A stretch of 64,000 bases of DNA from Neolentinus lepideus HHB14362 ss-1. Lineage: Eukaryota > Basidiomycota > Agaricomycetes > Gloeophyllales > Gloeophyllaceae. Positions 1 through 12,021 of this stretch are shown here, one piece after another; the stretch's first letter is position 1, and each line of letters starts with the position of its first letter. A program made the position numbers and the translations under genes. The notes beneath the pieces are model-generated. The model was not told the origin of the DNA. It worked only from the letters and a program-made list of their open reading frames with translations, and made no database searches. The stretch is taken from the NCBI GenBank assembly GCA_001632425.1, contig KV425592.1, positions 138,440 to 202,439 on the forward strand. Direction: 5' to 3'.

Positions 1-2334
1 CCCAATCTGTTGGAACTGCTCCATAGCATCCTTCAGCTTGTCTTTGGCATCACTGTAGTTGCTTTCCATGCCCAAAATGTCACCAATGCTTTGCAGGCAC
101 TGTGCTGCTCCAAGCCTGTTTCCAGCCTTTTGATAGTGTTGAAGTGCTTCTTGAGTTTTGAGTGTTGCTTGAACATAATAACTCTGTGCTTTCAGCACCA
201 AACCACTGAGAAAGTGACAATCAGCAATGAATTTAGAGCTTGCAATGTGTTGCCCAGAGTTTATTATCATGTCCAGGAGATCTGTTGTTGGCCTGTTCTG
301 GTATAGAAACTGTGACATATTATATCCTGCTCTCAGGATATCCAAAGTTGCAAGCCCAGTGTTGCAGCTGTTCTGGATGATGGAGGTGATATTTGTGGTT
401 TCTATGAGTAAGGTATCATTCACAGCAGTCTTGTAGTCCCAGTCATATTTGCTGATGAGGACAGTATAATATGTCTCAATGGCCTGTCTGTGAATTTGTC
501 CCAATGGATGTTGTTTGCAGATATAATGCCGGATAGGTGATAGTACATTGATAGAACCTTCATGTTCTTGAATCAGAGCTACCTGTCTGAGGGCTCTTAG
601 TGCTTGCTTCCTGGCCTTCATGTGTGGTGTCTTTGCCTCCAGTGTCTCTTGAGCCATTAATATACCATCTGGAAGGTATGAAATAAGGGCCAGGAGAGAC
701 AGTGCATCTGGAGCCTCTTGAATAGCTTTGACTTTGAGTGAGAGGCCTATAGACACTTCAATGTTATTCAGTCTGTTAGAACCATCTGCTAGTAGTGCAG
801 TCTTCTTCTCCCTCCATTCCTGTAGAAGGCTCTCCACAGAGTCTAATTTGGCCAAATTTGCAATGAGCGTGACTGCCAGTGGAATATGATCCACTTCCTC
901 CAGGAGTTCCTCCAATGCATTCTGTTCTTCAGTTTCTGGACTAATGGCAAGAAAAGCTTGTTTTGAAGCTTCAGGATTCAAACTGCCTAGTTTGATGATT
1001 TTGACCTGAGACATTCCCATAGGAGCTATGGTGCCTCGCATTGTGACTACTAGGGATACTTGTCGAACAGAGGATATCCTTCCAAGAACATCCACAATAT
1101 TTTGATTGCTGCCTTTCTGATCATAGGGGGTTTCAAAGTTATCCAGCACTACCAGCAACCTGGGTCCTCTTCTAAGGAAAGTATCCATGCTTGTGAGGAT
1201 ATCCTCTCCATCCTGCTTCTTGATAGCAAGGACAGAGGTAATGTAGAATAACAACTGGTCACAGCTGTTGGCTGATTCACATGGGACAAAATAGACATGC
1301 TGCTTGAAATGATCCTTGATGGTGGGATGATGGAGGAGTGTTAGGGCAAAGCTGGTTTTGCCCATTCCTCCAGGGCCAAGCACAGCTAAGTGAGCCTGAG
1401 GGTCAATTTGAGAGGTCAGAGTGTTGAGGGCTTTTTCAATATCTTGATCCCTTCCCAAAAAAACAGCTGGCTTTGCTGGTATGGTTCTTGATAATAAGGG
1501 GCTATAAAAATTATTAAGCCATACAAACCAGCACATGAGAGACCATTATACCTTTCCATGATCTGATCCTGGGTCTACCACAAGGTCAGCTCTTTGTGAT
1601 GATTTAAAGGCTGGAGCACATACAAGAGCTGACATGTTCGTATTCTGGATTCCACTCTCCAATATGTCAAGTTTCTTTATTATCTCAACTTGTCCCACAA
1701 CAATATCTATAAGAGAACTTTCCTGGCAAAAGAAGTGAGAGGCATTCATGGAGTATGCTGTACAGCACCCACCACAAACTGGCGACGAGCATCATCTAGA
1801 TAGGTCTTCCAGCCGGCAATGGTGCCTTGGTCCACATTACGCTTCACAAACCGTCGCAACCTGCCCCGGTCAGCCAGATCCTGCATCACTTGGCGGATAT
1901 CGTTAAGCTTACTAGAGAAAGCAGTATGTTAGTAATTTGATGGAGGCCGCGATGAGCGCGGAATACAGACATCTGAAATTCCTCTAGTTGTATCTTCAAC
2001 TCGTCGCTGAGCTTGTCGCATTCGGGGTCGAGTCTCGTTAGGGTCTTCGCCAAACCCAACATCGTCTCCGCCGCTCTTTGCGCCACATCGCGGCAATCGT
2101 CCTTGTTGCTTTTGACCACCTGTATTTATGTTTATTACACCACTGTCGCCCAGAAGAAATTACGCCTATACTCACTTGTGCTGCGTCAATGAGCTGGATC
2201 GCGATCTGTGCTGATCCCTTGACGAAGGGCACACTGATCCCGCCATCCGCAACGTTCGCCACCACCATCAACGCATCCCTCAGTACACCCAAGGTCGCGG
2301 CTGTCTTGCTTGAGCTGTCCCTTGCTGGAGCCAT
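1..2334 (-). CDS. NLR-type receptor: MLKL/HeLo-like N-terminus, NB-ARC, TPR (3' end beyond window)
   Basis: A STAND/NLR protein of the kind expanded in agaricomycetes, probably a cytosolic self/non-self or stress sensor. Start ATG at 2334. Exon 1 is 2334-2176 and exon 2 begins at 2119 with phase-0 junctions; a further intron is 1772-1723. The first ~170 residues are an alpha-helical bundle with KSNKDDCRDVAQRAAE and a later LDDARRQF segment, which resembles the MLKL-NTD/HeLo-like domains of fungal NLRs. The P-loop GPGGMGKT lies near 1360, preceded by PAVFLGRD and followed by LLVVLDNFE (Walker B-like) and a DHIPLAVTLIA (GLPL-like) segment. Tetratricopeptide-type repeats (LGAAQCLQSIGDILG) run off the window edge. 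The reading frame is open from 1500 to base 1. The junction between 1552 and 1501 does not splice in phase with obvious sites, so either the intron call is wrong or the gene is damaged. The 1-1780 part is nearly CpG-free. Family call is strong; cell-death function is inferred. Confidence 0.85.
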
Positions 2335-5300
2335 CGGTGTTGTTGGTCAAGATACGTAGCTGTGCAATGCTGTTCCGGCGCGTGTTTGTGCGCTATTCTG
2401 GGTGCTGTTCCACGCCTTAAACGCCCATCAACGGCGCTGACTTTTATACGAATTAATGTCGACACAGCACTCTTGCCCACTTCTTCTCCCTGGGCTGCTG
2501 TCCCCACTGGCTGACTAACAACCAATAGGACCTCTCCGGGTCCGCCTCTATCAATATTGTTTTGTAGCCCATCATCCCAGTCCGTACCTTCCCCGCCCCT
2601 CAGCTCAGGCCGACCCGCCCCTCTCACTCCCGCGCCCATGTATTCACCCGAAGTCAGCGGCATATAAGACGGTGTCGCCACGGTGGCCAGAGTGGATGGT
2701 TCGTAGGCACTTCATCTACACGTACGTCCCGACAGCGATTACAAAATCTACCGAGACTAAGGAATCGGGTATGAAGCCCGACAAACCAAGACAGGTCATG
2801 CACGCTGTCATGGTCCAGGGAGACACTTTGTCTCTTGATCTTTTGTCTACCCGCGCTCCGCTTACCCCGAGCTCATGCCGGCTGTCATCATCATGATTGC
2901 ATCCAAGATAATCGCTGTAATCACCACCATCGCAATAAAAATGCTTTACACGATGTGATTCTCAAGTTTGTCGACCAGTCTGTATCTCGTCGGAATCACA
3001 GATGTCCTGCTAGACTGAGATAAACTAGCTCATCCATGCCATTCAGATATTCGATTGTAGAGAAATCACCGTCCAACGCTGCGCTAAGGAGACTATTAAT
3101 GATCAATCCCTCGTGCAGATCGGCTGAGAAACTCCCGCTCGTTGCGGATACTTCGGAAGGGCCTGGTAAGGATTTTCGGGGGACGACACCTCCACCTGCT
3201 TCGAACATCTGGTGCATATGCCTTGGGGATACCAAAAGCTGTGCTTAGGATATGCGGAGCAGGCATCGCACATCGCGAGGAGATTGGTGAAGATACGTAT
3301 GCTGGCTCCAAGACGGCTGCGGGCGATGAAATGGGTGACTTGGCTACTCGGTTCATGCGTTTGCACTGACCGCAGATTGCGAAGAAGGTCTCGTCCAGTC
3401 ATGGCGTGGCACCTCACGGTCAGAATCAATTGTGTATCCTCCGAATTCGTTAGATGCTAATGGGTGTTTATCATTAGGTGGATCATCGACGTGACACCCG
3501 CAGAACTATTCGCAAGGATGAATTTGCAGGCTTTGTGCGTCTTGTTCGACGAGACACGGAGACCGCGAAGCCAAGACCACGACGGCGCCTCTCGTTTATG
3601 ACTGGATGACGAAGACGAAAACTCGCTTCTTTCGCGCAAGTGTATTGTGATTCATGCGATGGAGTTAGTCCGCCGTTCTTAATGTATTGACGCCGGATAT
3701 TACCTGGGACATTTCCCCACAATTGATTCCTATCCGAAGGGACCTCGGGCCACAACATTCACTCGGTACATTAATTCCTCAGCTCTGGCTACAATGCTCG
3801 TCGTTTACCCCGACTGTCGGAGAAGACTCTGTTCGTCGAGTTCAGGCAGTAAGTCCCATTCATCATTTCCCCCACGTTGACAATGACCGTTAATCATTAT
3901 CAAGCCCTGCTGCGTATTATGCGATCAGCCCAATTTTGGCCTGCCATAGGAAATTTCGCCTCCAAAGGCTATGATATCTACGTCGCAAATGTACGCGACA
4001 GGGGTTTATGGCCCCACTCCGGCAGTAGACATCTACGGAGATCGCACCCATTTCACTAGACAGCTCTCATTCTGCCGCATGGTAAGTTTTATTCATTCGA
4101 GACTGATATGTACTTTCAGCGCTGCCGCTCGGGACAGGCGTATCTCGAAGTGACATAAGTGCATTCATCTGCAGTAGAAACAGGGATGTCGTGATCAAGG
4201 TGCGTAGATGAAAGTCCGGAACTCAAGATCTTGAAATATCTCAATACCGATCGTCCTAGGGAATGCGACTGTGACATTCGCGGTTATGCCCCACTGGAGC
4301 GACTGCGATACTCCGAGTCGGCGAATGTCTTGACGCTAATGGGGTGTCGCCTAATCACTGGGAATATCACTCTTGCTGTTCTCCACCGTCACGACATTTA
4401 TATGCTCATCTGGTCCTAGTATCGTTGTTCACATCTCCCAAAAAAATGTACTGGGGCGCTACAGACTTCGCGTACATTTTCCAGTCAGATATATATGTTT
4501 TGATCGATTTCGGCGCCTCAGTCCAGTTGGTCGAATGCCCGAAATCGTGCTTCGATGCATTCGCAGTCGACGTGGATGGTCTCAGGTCAGGCTCTTTTCT
4601 CTTCATACCTTTCTTCCTTTGATTTACATGTTCATCCGCTCTGCCCTATGGCGTGGAGGCGGCCTTGCGTATTGGAGGCACATTCGCGTATGACCACCAT
4701 CCAAGCTTCGACCGCAACATACGAAGGCGCGTCGTATCCCTGCTCATGTGTACGGAACATCCCCTTATATTGCGCAGTCTACGAATGTTACGTATCATAA
4801 ATCGTCAATTCTTGCAATCTCTCCAGTATGTGAATGACAGCAGCTAACGAAACAAAGTATAGTACCTCCACTCCTTCGCGTGGATGAAGTACGGCGAAGG
4901 AGACTCACCGCCCGTCCGAGGTGCGGACCAGAAATAACATGACGCGAACTCAGCTCGGAATAAACAACAAGTATGCAAGGGGTACGACCCTGCGCGCTGT
5001 CGGGAGTCGCTCGACTCGCTTCGTTGGCTGTTTGTTGATGCGAGCTCATAGCGGCGCGGGACATGGCGAAAGTTCCAAGCATACTTGGGTATATATCTCC
5101 ACGCCGATGTAAATGGCTCACGTCTGTTTCGAATGTTCGAATGCTCCAGAAAGAAATAGGAGAAGGGAATATGACCGTTACACCAGACCACCGTAGCAGT
5201 ATTTTATGTGGTGATGTAGAAGGTGCGTATGATGGGTAGCAGGAGAAGATTACCCCGAATATCATCGCGCCGCTGTGTATCAAGTTCGCGGACAAAGGAC

Positions 5301-5896
5301 CAAGGACGAGGGTCTGGACTAGTGGCGCACCAAAGTGACGGATATCGATGATAGTGGCTCGATCTGAGGCAGATGACAAGACAACGGGATGCATAGACCT
5401 TCGTCCATACTCTTTCACTGTGCAGGAGACGATATATATATGAACAGTGAACGATACGCCTTTTAGTACAGAAAGACCTGGGCGATTATAATGCCATACA
5501 GGAGAATAGGCTGATGGTACCTGCAAACGAGGTTATTAGTGGGCATTCGATACCAAAGAAACTCGAACACGTACACGGCAACTAAGCTCAACTGGCCAGG
5601 GCAGGCATGGCAGGTTTCTGCTTCGTCCCGCGCAGATGAGATCCACAAGGCCACCAAGGCCAAGGTCCGAAGAGCATGGACAAGTACCCGCCTGGCGTGC
5701 AAGATTCAGGGTGCGAAATGATCCATTTCTCTAGATGTCTGTCGAAGCCGAGTAAGTAATACTAGATAGTGCTCATAGGAGGATAGGATCAGGACTTGCA
5801 CTGCGGCAACACCCGCACGCATCACGTGGCCGACGCGTTGAGTCCTCAAGTCGTCCACACCAGCTATTTCGCGTCTATTCTATCATTCTTGGCCTT
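2335..5896. other. 3.5 kb without a confident gene
   Basis: Several ORFs of 60-110 codons occur on both strands around 2670-4800, but none shows a recognisable domain or a coherent chain of introns. The only segment with hints of a real gene is the minus strand of 4795-5702, listed separately. 2335-2700 is the upstream region of the minus-strand NLR gene. Confidence 0.5.
4795..5702 (-). pseudogene. Possible decayed multi-pass membrane protein gene
   Basis: The minus strand has a 243-codon ORF (5526-4795) and, upstream, a good-looking intron with GTACGT donor, CTAATAAC branch site and TTTGCAG acceptor. The exon after that intron encodes ILLYGIIIAQVFLY, which resembles the first membrane helix of the small multi-pass DUF6533/DUF6534-type proteins common in agaricomycetes, but it runs straight into a TAA stop. 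Later segments do not assemble into one frame. I therefore read it as a degraded copy, with low certainty; it may be chance coding-like sequence. Confidence 0.25.
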
Positions 5897-8800
5897 ATGG
5901 AAAACACGCCCCCACCATTCAACATGCGCAACCACTACACATCTCTAACCCACAGCGATACCCACACCAAGAACGCATCAAACCAGAAGCCCAGACCCCT
6001 CAACTCACGAGCCAACTCGGGACTGGGCGGCCTGGCTACGCCCCCGCCGTCGCAGGCGCAGGGCGTGCACCCGAGCCAGATGCTCATTAGCCCGCCGCCA
6101 GAGGAGGTGTTGAGGCGAATTATGGTGCGTGCTGCGAATACTGACTCTAATGCAATCGATGACATTAATGTGTTTGCGCAGCCTCCAAGAGCGATGTCGC
6201 CGACTATCGCTCGTTCGCCCGTCACCGCCCTGACCAGCAAGTCAATTGCATCAAAGCGCAAGCGATCCCAGCCGTTCCCGTCTGATGTCACCCGGTACGT
6301 TCCATTCACTTGTCGGCAAACTCTCCTACAATTCCTTTGCAGAACACCGAACCCCAAACCACGCAAACTATCGAAACACCTCCCCGAACCAACCCACGCT
6401 CGCTCCAATTCATTACAGCCCGCGTCTTCCTCCCGCGCTTGCCCGCTCCGGATCTCGCACACCGACCCCGTCTCCCCGTCTCGCATCCGGCACACCCCAG
6501 CTCGGTACTCGCCCCCTCGCGAGCAGTTCACTCCGCCCCGCGAAATCCTCCTGGAATCTCCTACCAAGTCGAAGTCGAAACCCCGCAAATCCCATGTAGG
6601 AGCCAGGAAATCCGAAGTCAAACCGCGGCTGAAGGTCTACGTCAAGAAAGAGTGCCCCGAGATCGACCTGACGCAGCCGGCGCCCCCGCCGTCGCCCACG
6701 GACGATCCGCTGTTGTTGCAGGGCAAACCGGTGAGACGGCGCAGGTCGCAGCTGTCGTTCAGTCACACTGGGGGAGAGGAGACGGATCAAGAGAAGAGGG
6801 CTAAAGGGAAGGGAAAGGGCGTGCAGTTGGACCGTGGGTCCAGCGACCGTCCGATTGTAGTCGACGAGGGCGCCTCCCCTTCTGGTGCTAGCCATCCTCC
6901 CATCGAAGCGCTTGATCCTTTCGACTTTGCGTCTATCCATGACGCTACCGACACCGCCCGGCCCACCGCGTTCGATTTCGATCTCACCCACGATGCCCCT
7001 GCTGGCTTCAACTCTGATTCCGACTCGGGCGACGAAGGCGCCGGGCAGGAGGGCGCGTATACGGAGAAATTCACTATCCACGAGGTCCCCCTCAAGGGAG
7101 GTTCGCCAGCCGCGGTGGCGGAGGAGACAGCGGTCGTGCACGAAGAGGATGTGGATATGGATGTGGAAGGCGAGCAGGAGGGCGGTTGTGTGAGTCGAAG
7201 AGGTGCGAGTCCGATAGCTCCTGGTATTCGTGGCGTCCTCCCCGCGACCTCTCTTACCGCGGAACGTACTTCTCCCGTCGACACTTCTCGTTTACGCCCC
7301 TCGTCCCCGATTACCTTTCATCTACGCCCTTCTTCTCTGATCACCTCTCATCTACTCCCCTCTTCCCCGATTACCTCTCATCTACGCCCTTCTTCCCCGA
7401 TCACCTCTCGTCCTCACACGCCGCCGCCTATCGCCTCCCGTACCCGCACACCGTCGTCCCGCACCTCCTCTCCGATCAGCTCGCCCACACCTTCTGAGCT
7501 CGGGAGCGATCCGATAGTCGCGCAGAGAGATGACTTTGTAAGGGAGGTGGGGGTTGTTCTGGATGAGGGTGAGATGGACGGAGATGGAGGGGAAGAGGAG
7601 GTTGTGGATGGAGGGGCGGATAGAGGGGAAGAAATGAGTGTCGATGGTGCGGGGGTGGTGCGTGTGTCCCTCCACCGGTCTACAGAGCCTGGTTGCGAAG
7701 ACACTCGCCAGTCGACCGAGCCTACTAGCGAAGACATTGGACGGCTTACCGACCCGGTTCGCGAAGCCACTCGACAGCCTACCAGTCCTGTTCAGGAAGA
7801 TATTCGAGAATACACCGAGCCGGTTCTCGAGGACGCTCGACCTGTTTACGAAGACACCCGCGCGAACATCGCGTCTGTTCACGAAGATACTACCGAGCCT
7901 GTTCATGAAGGCATTGGACGGCGTCGTGAAGACGTCGGCCAGCCTCCTGTCCTCGAGATCACGCCAGAAGTGCAAGACGAATTTGTGCGCCTCGTCTCGG
8001 GGGGCCGCGCCCAAGCCGATTCGACCAGATATCCTTCTAAACGATCTAGTTCTGCCATACATGACTCTGCTCAAATCGATGATACCCTACATCATACTGT
8101 TCAATCTAGTTCCGCCGGATCCCACTCTACGCACTCCCATTCCGCGTCTACTCACTCTATTGCCGCCTTACACGACTCTACCTACTCCGCTCCCGCCATA
8201 TATCTTGAGCAAAGGGAAGAGGATGAAGAGGCGGATAGGGAGGCAGACAAGACCGTCGACGGTCTGTTCGCGCGGATGGGGAGCGTGCTGAAAGGCTACG
8301 TGAGGGCGAGCGGATCCACATCCAACGAAGAAGAAGCAGGAGAGGGAGAAGTACAGGAGGAAGAGGACGTGTTCAAGTCAATGGGTGACCGGTCTGTCGA
8401 AGAGGAGGAAGAGGCGGAGGAGGAGATGATTGATCGGGAGTTGAGTGAGGAGCCGGGGGATCAGGTGAGTACCCGCACGGTATCCAGATTCTGAGTAGGT
8501 TTGATTGTCTATTCCCAGGCGCCTGCTGAAGAGCGCGATGAGTTGGCCGAACCGTCGGCTTCTATAAGCAGGCACAGTCCACGCGCCTCTGCTTCCGCAC
8601 CGAGAGAGCGCGCTGCAACGCCTGAGTTTTTGCGCGTGCATCAGAGGCTCGTGTATGCCCCGCACGAGCACGAGCACGACGTGCGGGCCGAGTACGATGG
8701 CGAGGAGGGGAGCGGGAGTGAGGATGAGACGGATGAGAGCGTGGTCAAGGTCGTCAGCACGGACCCGCGCGCGGCGGCGCGGGCTGCGGCGATTCTGAAG

Positions 8801-10366
8801 ATGGTGCGTGCTTCCCTACTCGCATTCAGGGCATGTTGTTTTCGATTTTCTCGTATTCCGTGCTAATGTTGTGTGCGTCTACGACAGCACGACTACGAAT
8901 GGCTGCCGAAGCCCCGCCGCTCGCTCTCCCACTCCAGATCGATAGGCGAAGACTATCTGAAGAGTATCCGCCGGAAGAGTCTGAGCAACTCGGGCGTGAA
9001 GAAGAGCGAGGAGAGGAAGATGGGCGTGTTGGGTGACCGGGTGTATATACCCGGGAGCCCAGTGGTGAGTGTGGGGCAGCTGATGAGGGAGGTGGAGGGG
9101 GAGGTGTCGGTGTTGCATGAGAAGTCGGTCCGGAGTGAGCGTACGTCCGTCGAGCGAGAGGAGATGGGGTGGACCAAGGGCGATTGGAAGATCCTGGATG
9201 CGTGCTTCACGGATGAGCGGGTCGCGAGCGGCGTGAGTGCGGACGCGGTTAGTGCTGAGCGTGTCGTCGAGCGGTATTTGGATGTGAGTGGACGGGAAGT
9301 AGGCGAGCGGGAGCGGTGAGTACTTGTCTTCATTGATGCTCTGCTTCATCCCTCGTCTTGTGCCATGTATTGGCGTTCTATGCTTTGGGGAAGTGGGTTT
9401 GCATGCAGGATATGATGACTGATTCGTTTTACCTTTGCGCGTAGAGTGCAGCTCGTCGGACGCGTCAACGCTCTCCGGCATAGACAGCGAGAGGGGCGCG
9501 GCGCGCCGGGCACGCCTGTGCTCTTCTCGAAGGCCAAGCCTGTCCCCAAGTCTACTCCGTTCATACCCAGTTCGGCGCTCAAATCCCCGCTTTCATCCCA
9601 ATGGACTATGTATAGTGATTTAGACGTACCGGAGTTTACGCCGTTGGCGCGGAAGATTGCGGGATCGTGGAGGGAGCCTAGTCTCGAGAGGCCGAGGTTG
9701 GCGGCTGCTTTGCTGGGACGGAGGTACGGCACCTTAGTAGAGGAGGCGAGGAGGAGTGAGGGCGTTCTGGAAGATCGGGACGGGAGTGACAAGTCAAGCA
9801 CCGATGTCAGCATCGACTCGGCTGCCGAGGCAAGTACCGTCGGAGAGGACACGAGCGTCACCTCAGCTTCCATTGCCCGGCTCTCTCCCCCTCTCGTGTC
9901 CAAGCCAGCTCCAAGGCCGAGCCTTGGTGGACGTGTCAAAGGCCTGCTCTTCTCCTATCTGCCCACTCTCTCCCGCAAGCCCGCTCTACTGAAAGAGCAC
10001 CGACCGGCTGCACCTGGCCTTGCACTCCCCCTCCCGCCTCCGGAGGTTTTGAACAGGCCGCGCACGGTGAATACACCGGGACCGAAGCCCGTCGAACGTG
10101 CGGTGGCGCCGACGGTGCATCTGCGCGACGTTGGTGTCAAAGAGATGAAGAGCCGGATCCCTGTCATGAGGAGGGAGAAGCCACGACGGCTGGTAGAGCT
10201 GCGGCATGTGGAGAGGCAGGAGGCAGACACGAGTGTCAGTAGTGCAAGCAGTGGGCGGCGCAGTTCTGCGGGGAGCGTGAGAGATCTGAGAGAGTGGTTT
10301 GAAGAGCGAGAGAAGATGGTCAGAGAAGAGACGTGGAGGAATCTGAGGAGAAAGCAGGGTGTGTAG
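5897..10366 (+). CDS. Large disordered protein with internal peptide repeats, unknown function
   Basis: Start ATG at 5897 and TAG ending at 10366. Introns: 6125-6181 and 6295-6342 (both multiples of three, so the frame also reads through them), 8465-8518, 8804-8887 and 9316-9444. All junctions keep frame, giving about 1,365 residues. The protein is mostly low complexity: Pro/Ser/Arg-rich first 300 residues with basic patches (nuclear-localisation-like KRKRS and RRRRS), a ten-residue repeat of the LRPSSPITSH type at 7280-7420, an eleven-residue repeat of the TEPxxEDxxR type at 7680-7920, and acidic runs near 8220-8450. The C-terminal third is better ordered: a Trp-containing stretch GWTKGDWKILDACFTDER that looks SANT/Myb-like, then LVGRVNALRHR and a helical, charged end. 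I recognise no family; a nuclear role is only inferred from composition. Confidence 0.8.
7280..7425 (+). repeat. 30-bp tandem repeat inside the 5897 gene
   Basis: About four to five imperfect copies of a 30-bp unit (CATCTACGCCCTTCTTCCCC followed by GATCACCTCT) encode a ten-residue repeat of the HLRPSSPITS kind. Copies differ mainly at silent or conservative positions. Confidence 0.8.
7678..7920 (+). repeat. 33-bp degenerate tandem repeat inside the 5897 gene
   Basis: Roughly seven degenerate copies of a 33-bp (sometimes 30-bp or shorter) unit encode TEPxxEDxRQ-type peptides. The Glu-Asp core and the Arg two or three positions later are best kept. Confidence 0.7.
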
Positions 10367-12021
10367 CCGGGCTGGTCCTCGAGTGGTAATATGTGATATG
10401 GTGTCATCTCATGGGTAATGTATGGGGCTAGCATGTTTATGCACTTTTTGGATGTATAGTTTATTTCGTATGTTTATTTCATGCCACATTCATTTCTCAA
10501 CAGTCTCTTCAGCTTCAGTCTGCATACTATTGGCTCACTATGAGGTGTGGAGATTATCTTACAAGCTGTGCTGCCGCCCATTACAAATGTTCAGTCCACA
10601 GCATAGTTCTCTTGTTCCACTGATGACTGCATTTGTGAAATCTGGAACACTTGCAAGTATGCAGCCCTTGCTGCAAGCGGGGTAAGCTTGTGCATTACCC
10701 TCTTTTCCGGAACTTCCGAGGCTTGTAATCTCGCTTGTGTTATGCACACACTATCCCGACTCTACTAGATTGGTCGTGCCCCGGTCTTCGCCAATTGTCC
10801 AGCAGCGAGGTGTCTCGAAAGAAGTCACCCAACCGTGGTTGTCAATGGAGCAGCGCTACGCAAGGTGACCGACATCCGACGTACACATGCATCTACACAA
10901 ACACCGAGAGACATATATATATATATATATATGTCTCTCGGTGTTTGTGTACGATTCATTCGATTGCACTGATGCATGATACTGCAGTTCATCTATGGTT
11001 ACGGACGAACCTTGGCCGTTCCGAAGTTTCTAAGACTTAGCTATGTTCAAATATGTGCATTGCTGCAGTGCCGAAGAAGCCATGGAGGCGTGGGGGTTAG
11101 TCGGGTACGGAGAGTCATAGTGGTTATAACAGTGGTATTAATGACACACACGTGTATGTTGATGCTGAGTATGCTATGCCCTCGAGGTGTTGCATATCTC
11201 CTCAGTTGAGGTTGGCGCCCGAAGACCTCTCACCTCATGCCGCGCACGAAAGTATAGCCAGAAGGCTGGTCGTTCCGAGAAACGTCGCTCGAGGGATTAG
11301 CTGGCTGGGTCAAAAGATAGGTGCGTGTTGGAGGGGTAGTAGGTCGAGAAATCTTCAAGCTACTGAGACTGAGATACAAGAAGATGTCGAAGTCGATAGT
11401 TAGTCATCTGGAGTTATCGTCGAAGTAGGTAGATGATCTCCTATAGTCATCAAGGTGTTGAATTGAAGGCGCTAGCTGGTCTGACGGGGTTATCTGGATC
11501 GGTATCGAGCGCATGAGTCGACAGTCACAAGTACTAGCGGCACACATCGCAGCCTTCGTGTGAGTACCGGCCTCCATGCACTCATGAAGGCGATGCATTC
11601 GAGGAATTCTCTCATTTGCATACGGATGGGCAATTGGATCCTTGCTGGGGAGACATTAATTTTACTGTGAAGGTACCGGTGATACCACGCACCTGCACAG
11701 CTTGAAACACGATCGCGAGTACATTTGTACTCGTGCAGTGATACCTGCTAGTGAATGGAACGCTCGGGAGGATACAGGAGGTGCGATTGCAGTGGATGGG
11801 GAGCCGCTCGGCGACGGCGTCGACATGGACATCGATCGGACTAGATCCAATTTACATTATGAGCGCTTTGGAAAGACACCCTGTCGTGAATGAAGCCGTT
11901 GCAAGTCTGGATCCTTTCGCATGGTAGGGGGACGCGAACCTTTGGGGCTAGTATCGGAGACTTAAAACTTACAAGACACCCCGCACTTGCATCAAGCGCC
12001 TCTCTCACTACGCTAATCCTG
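10367..12021. other. Intergenic region with palindrome and short CpG-poor patch
   Basis: No gene is supported. 10470-10690 is a short AT-rich, CpG-poor patch that may be a repeat remnant. A perfect palindrome lies at 10894-10951. A plus-strand ORF at 11152-11403 ends in a plausible coding-like peptide (GISWLGQKIGACWRGSR) but has no partner exons that I can link to it. Confidence 0.5.
10894..10951. repeat. 58-bp perfect palindrome with TA core
   Basis: The two 29-nt arms are exact reverse complements with no spacer. The outer part reads TACACAAACACCGAGAGACA and the centre is an alternating (AT)n tract. The next flanking bases (10893 and 10952, both C) no longer pair. Confidence 0.95.

Noticed and set aside
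5935..7284. Long minus-strand ORFs (165-242 codons) opposite the 5897 gene
   Set aside because: They are antisense shadows of a GC-rich, repeat-bearing coding exon and have no conserved features.
11152..11403. 84-codon ORF considered as a terminal exon
   Set aside because: No upstream exons in phase and no known family; left in the interval description.
11662..11850. Small Ser-rich ORF considered as a pheromone precursor
   Set aside because: It lacks a C-terminal CAAX box.
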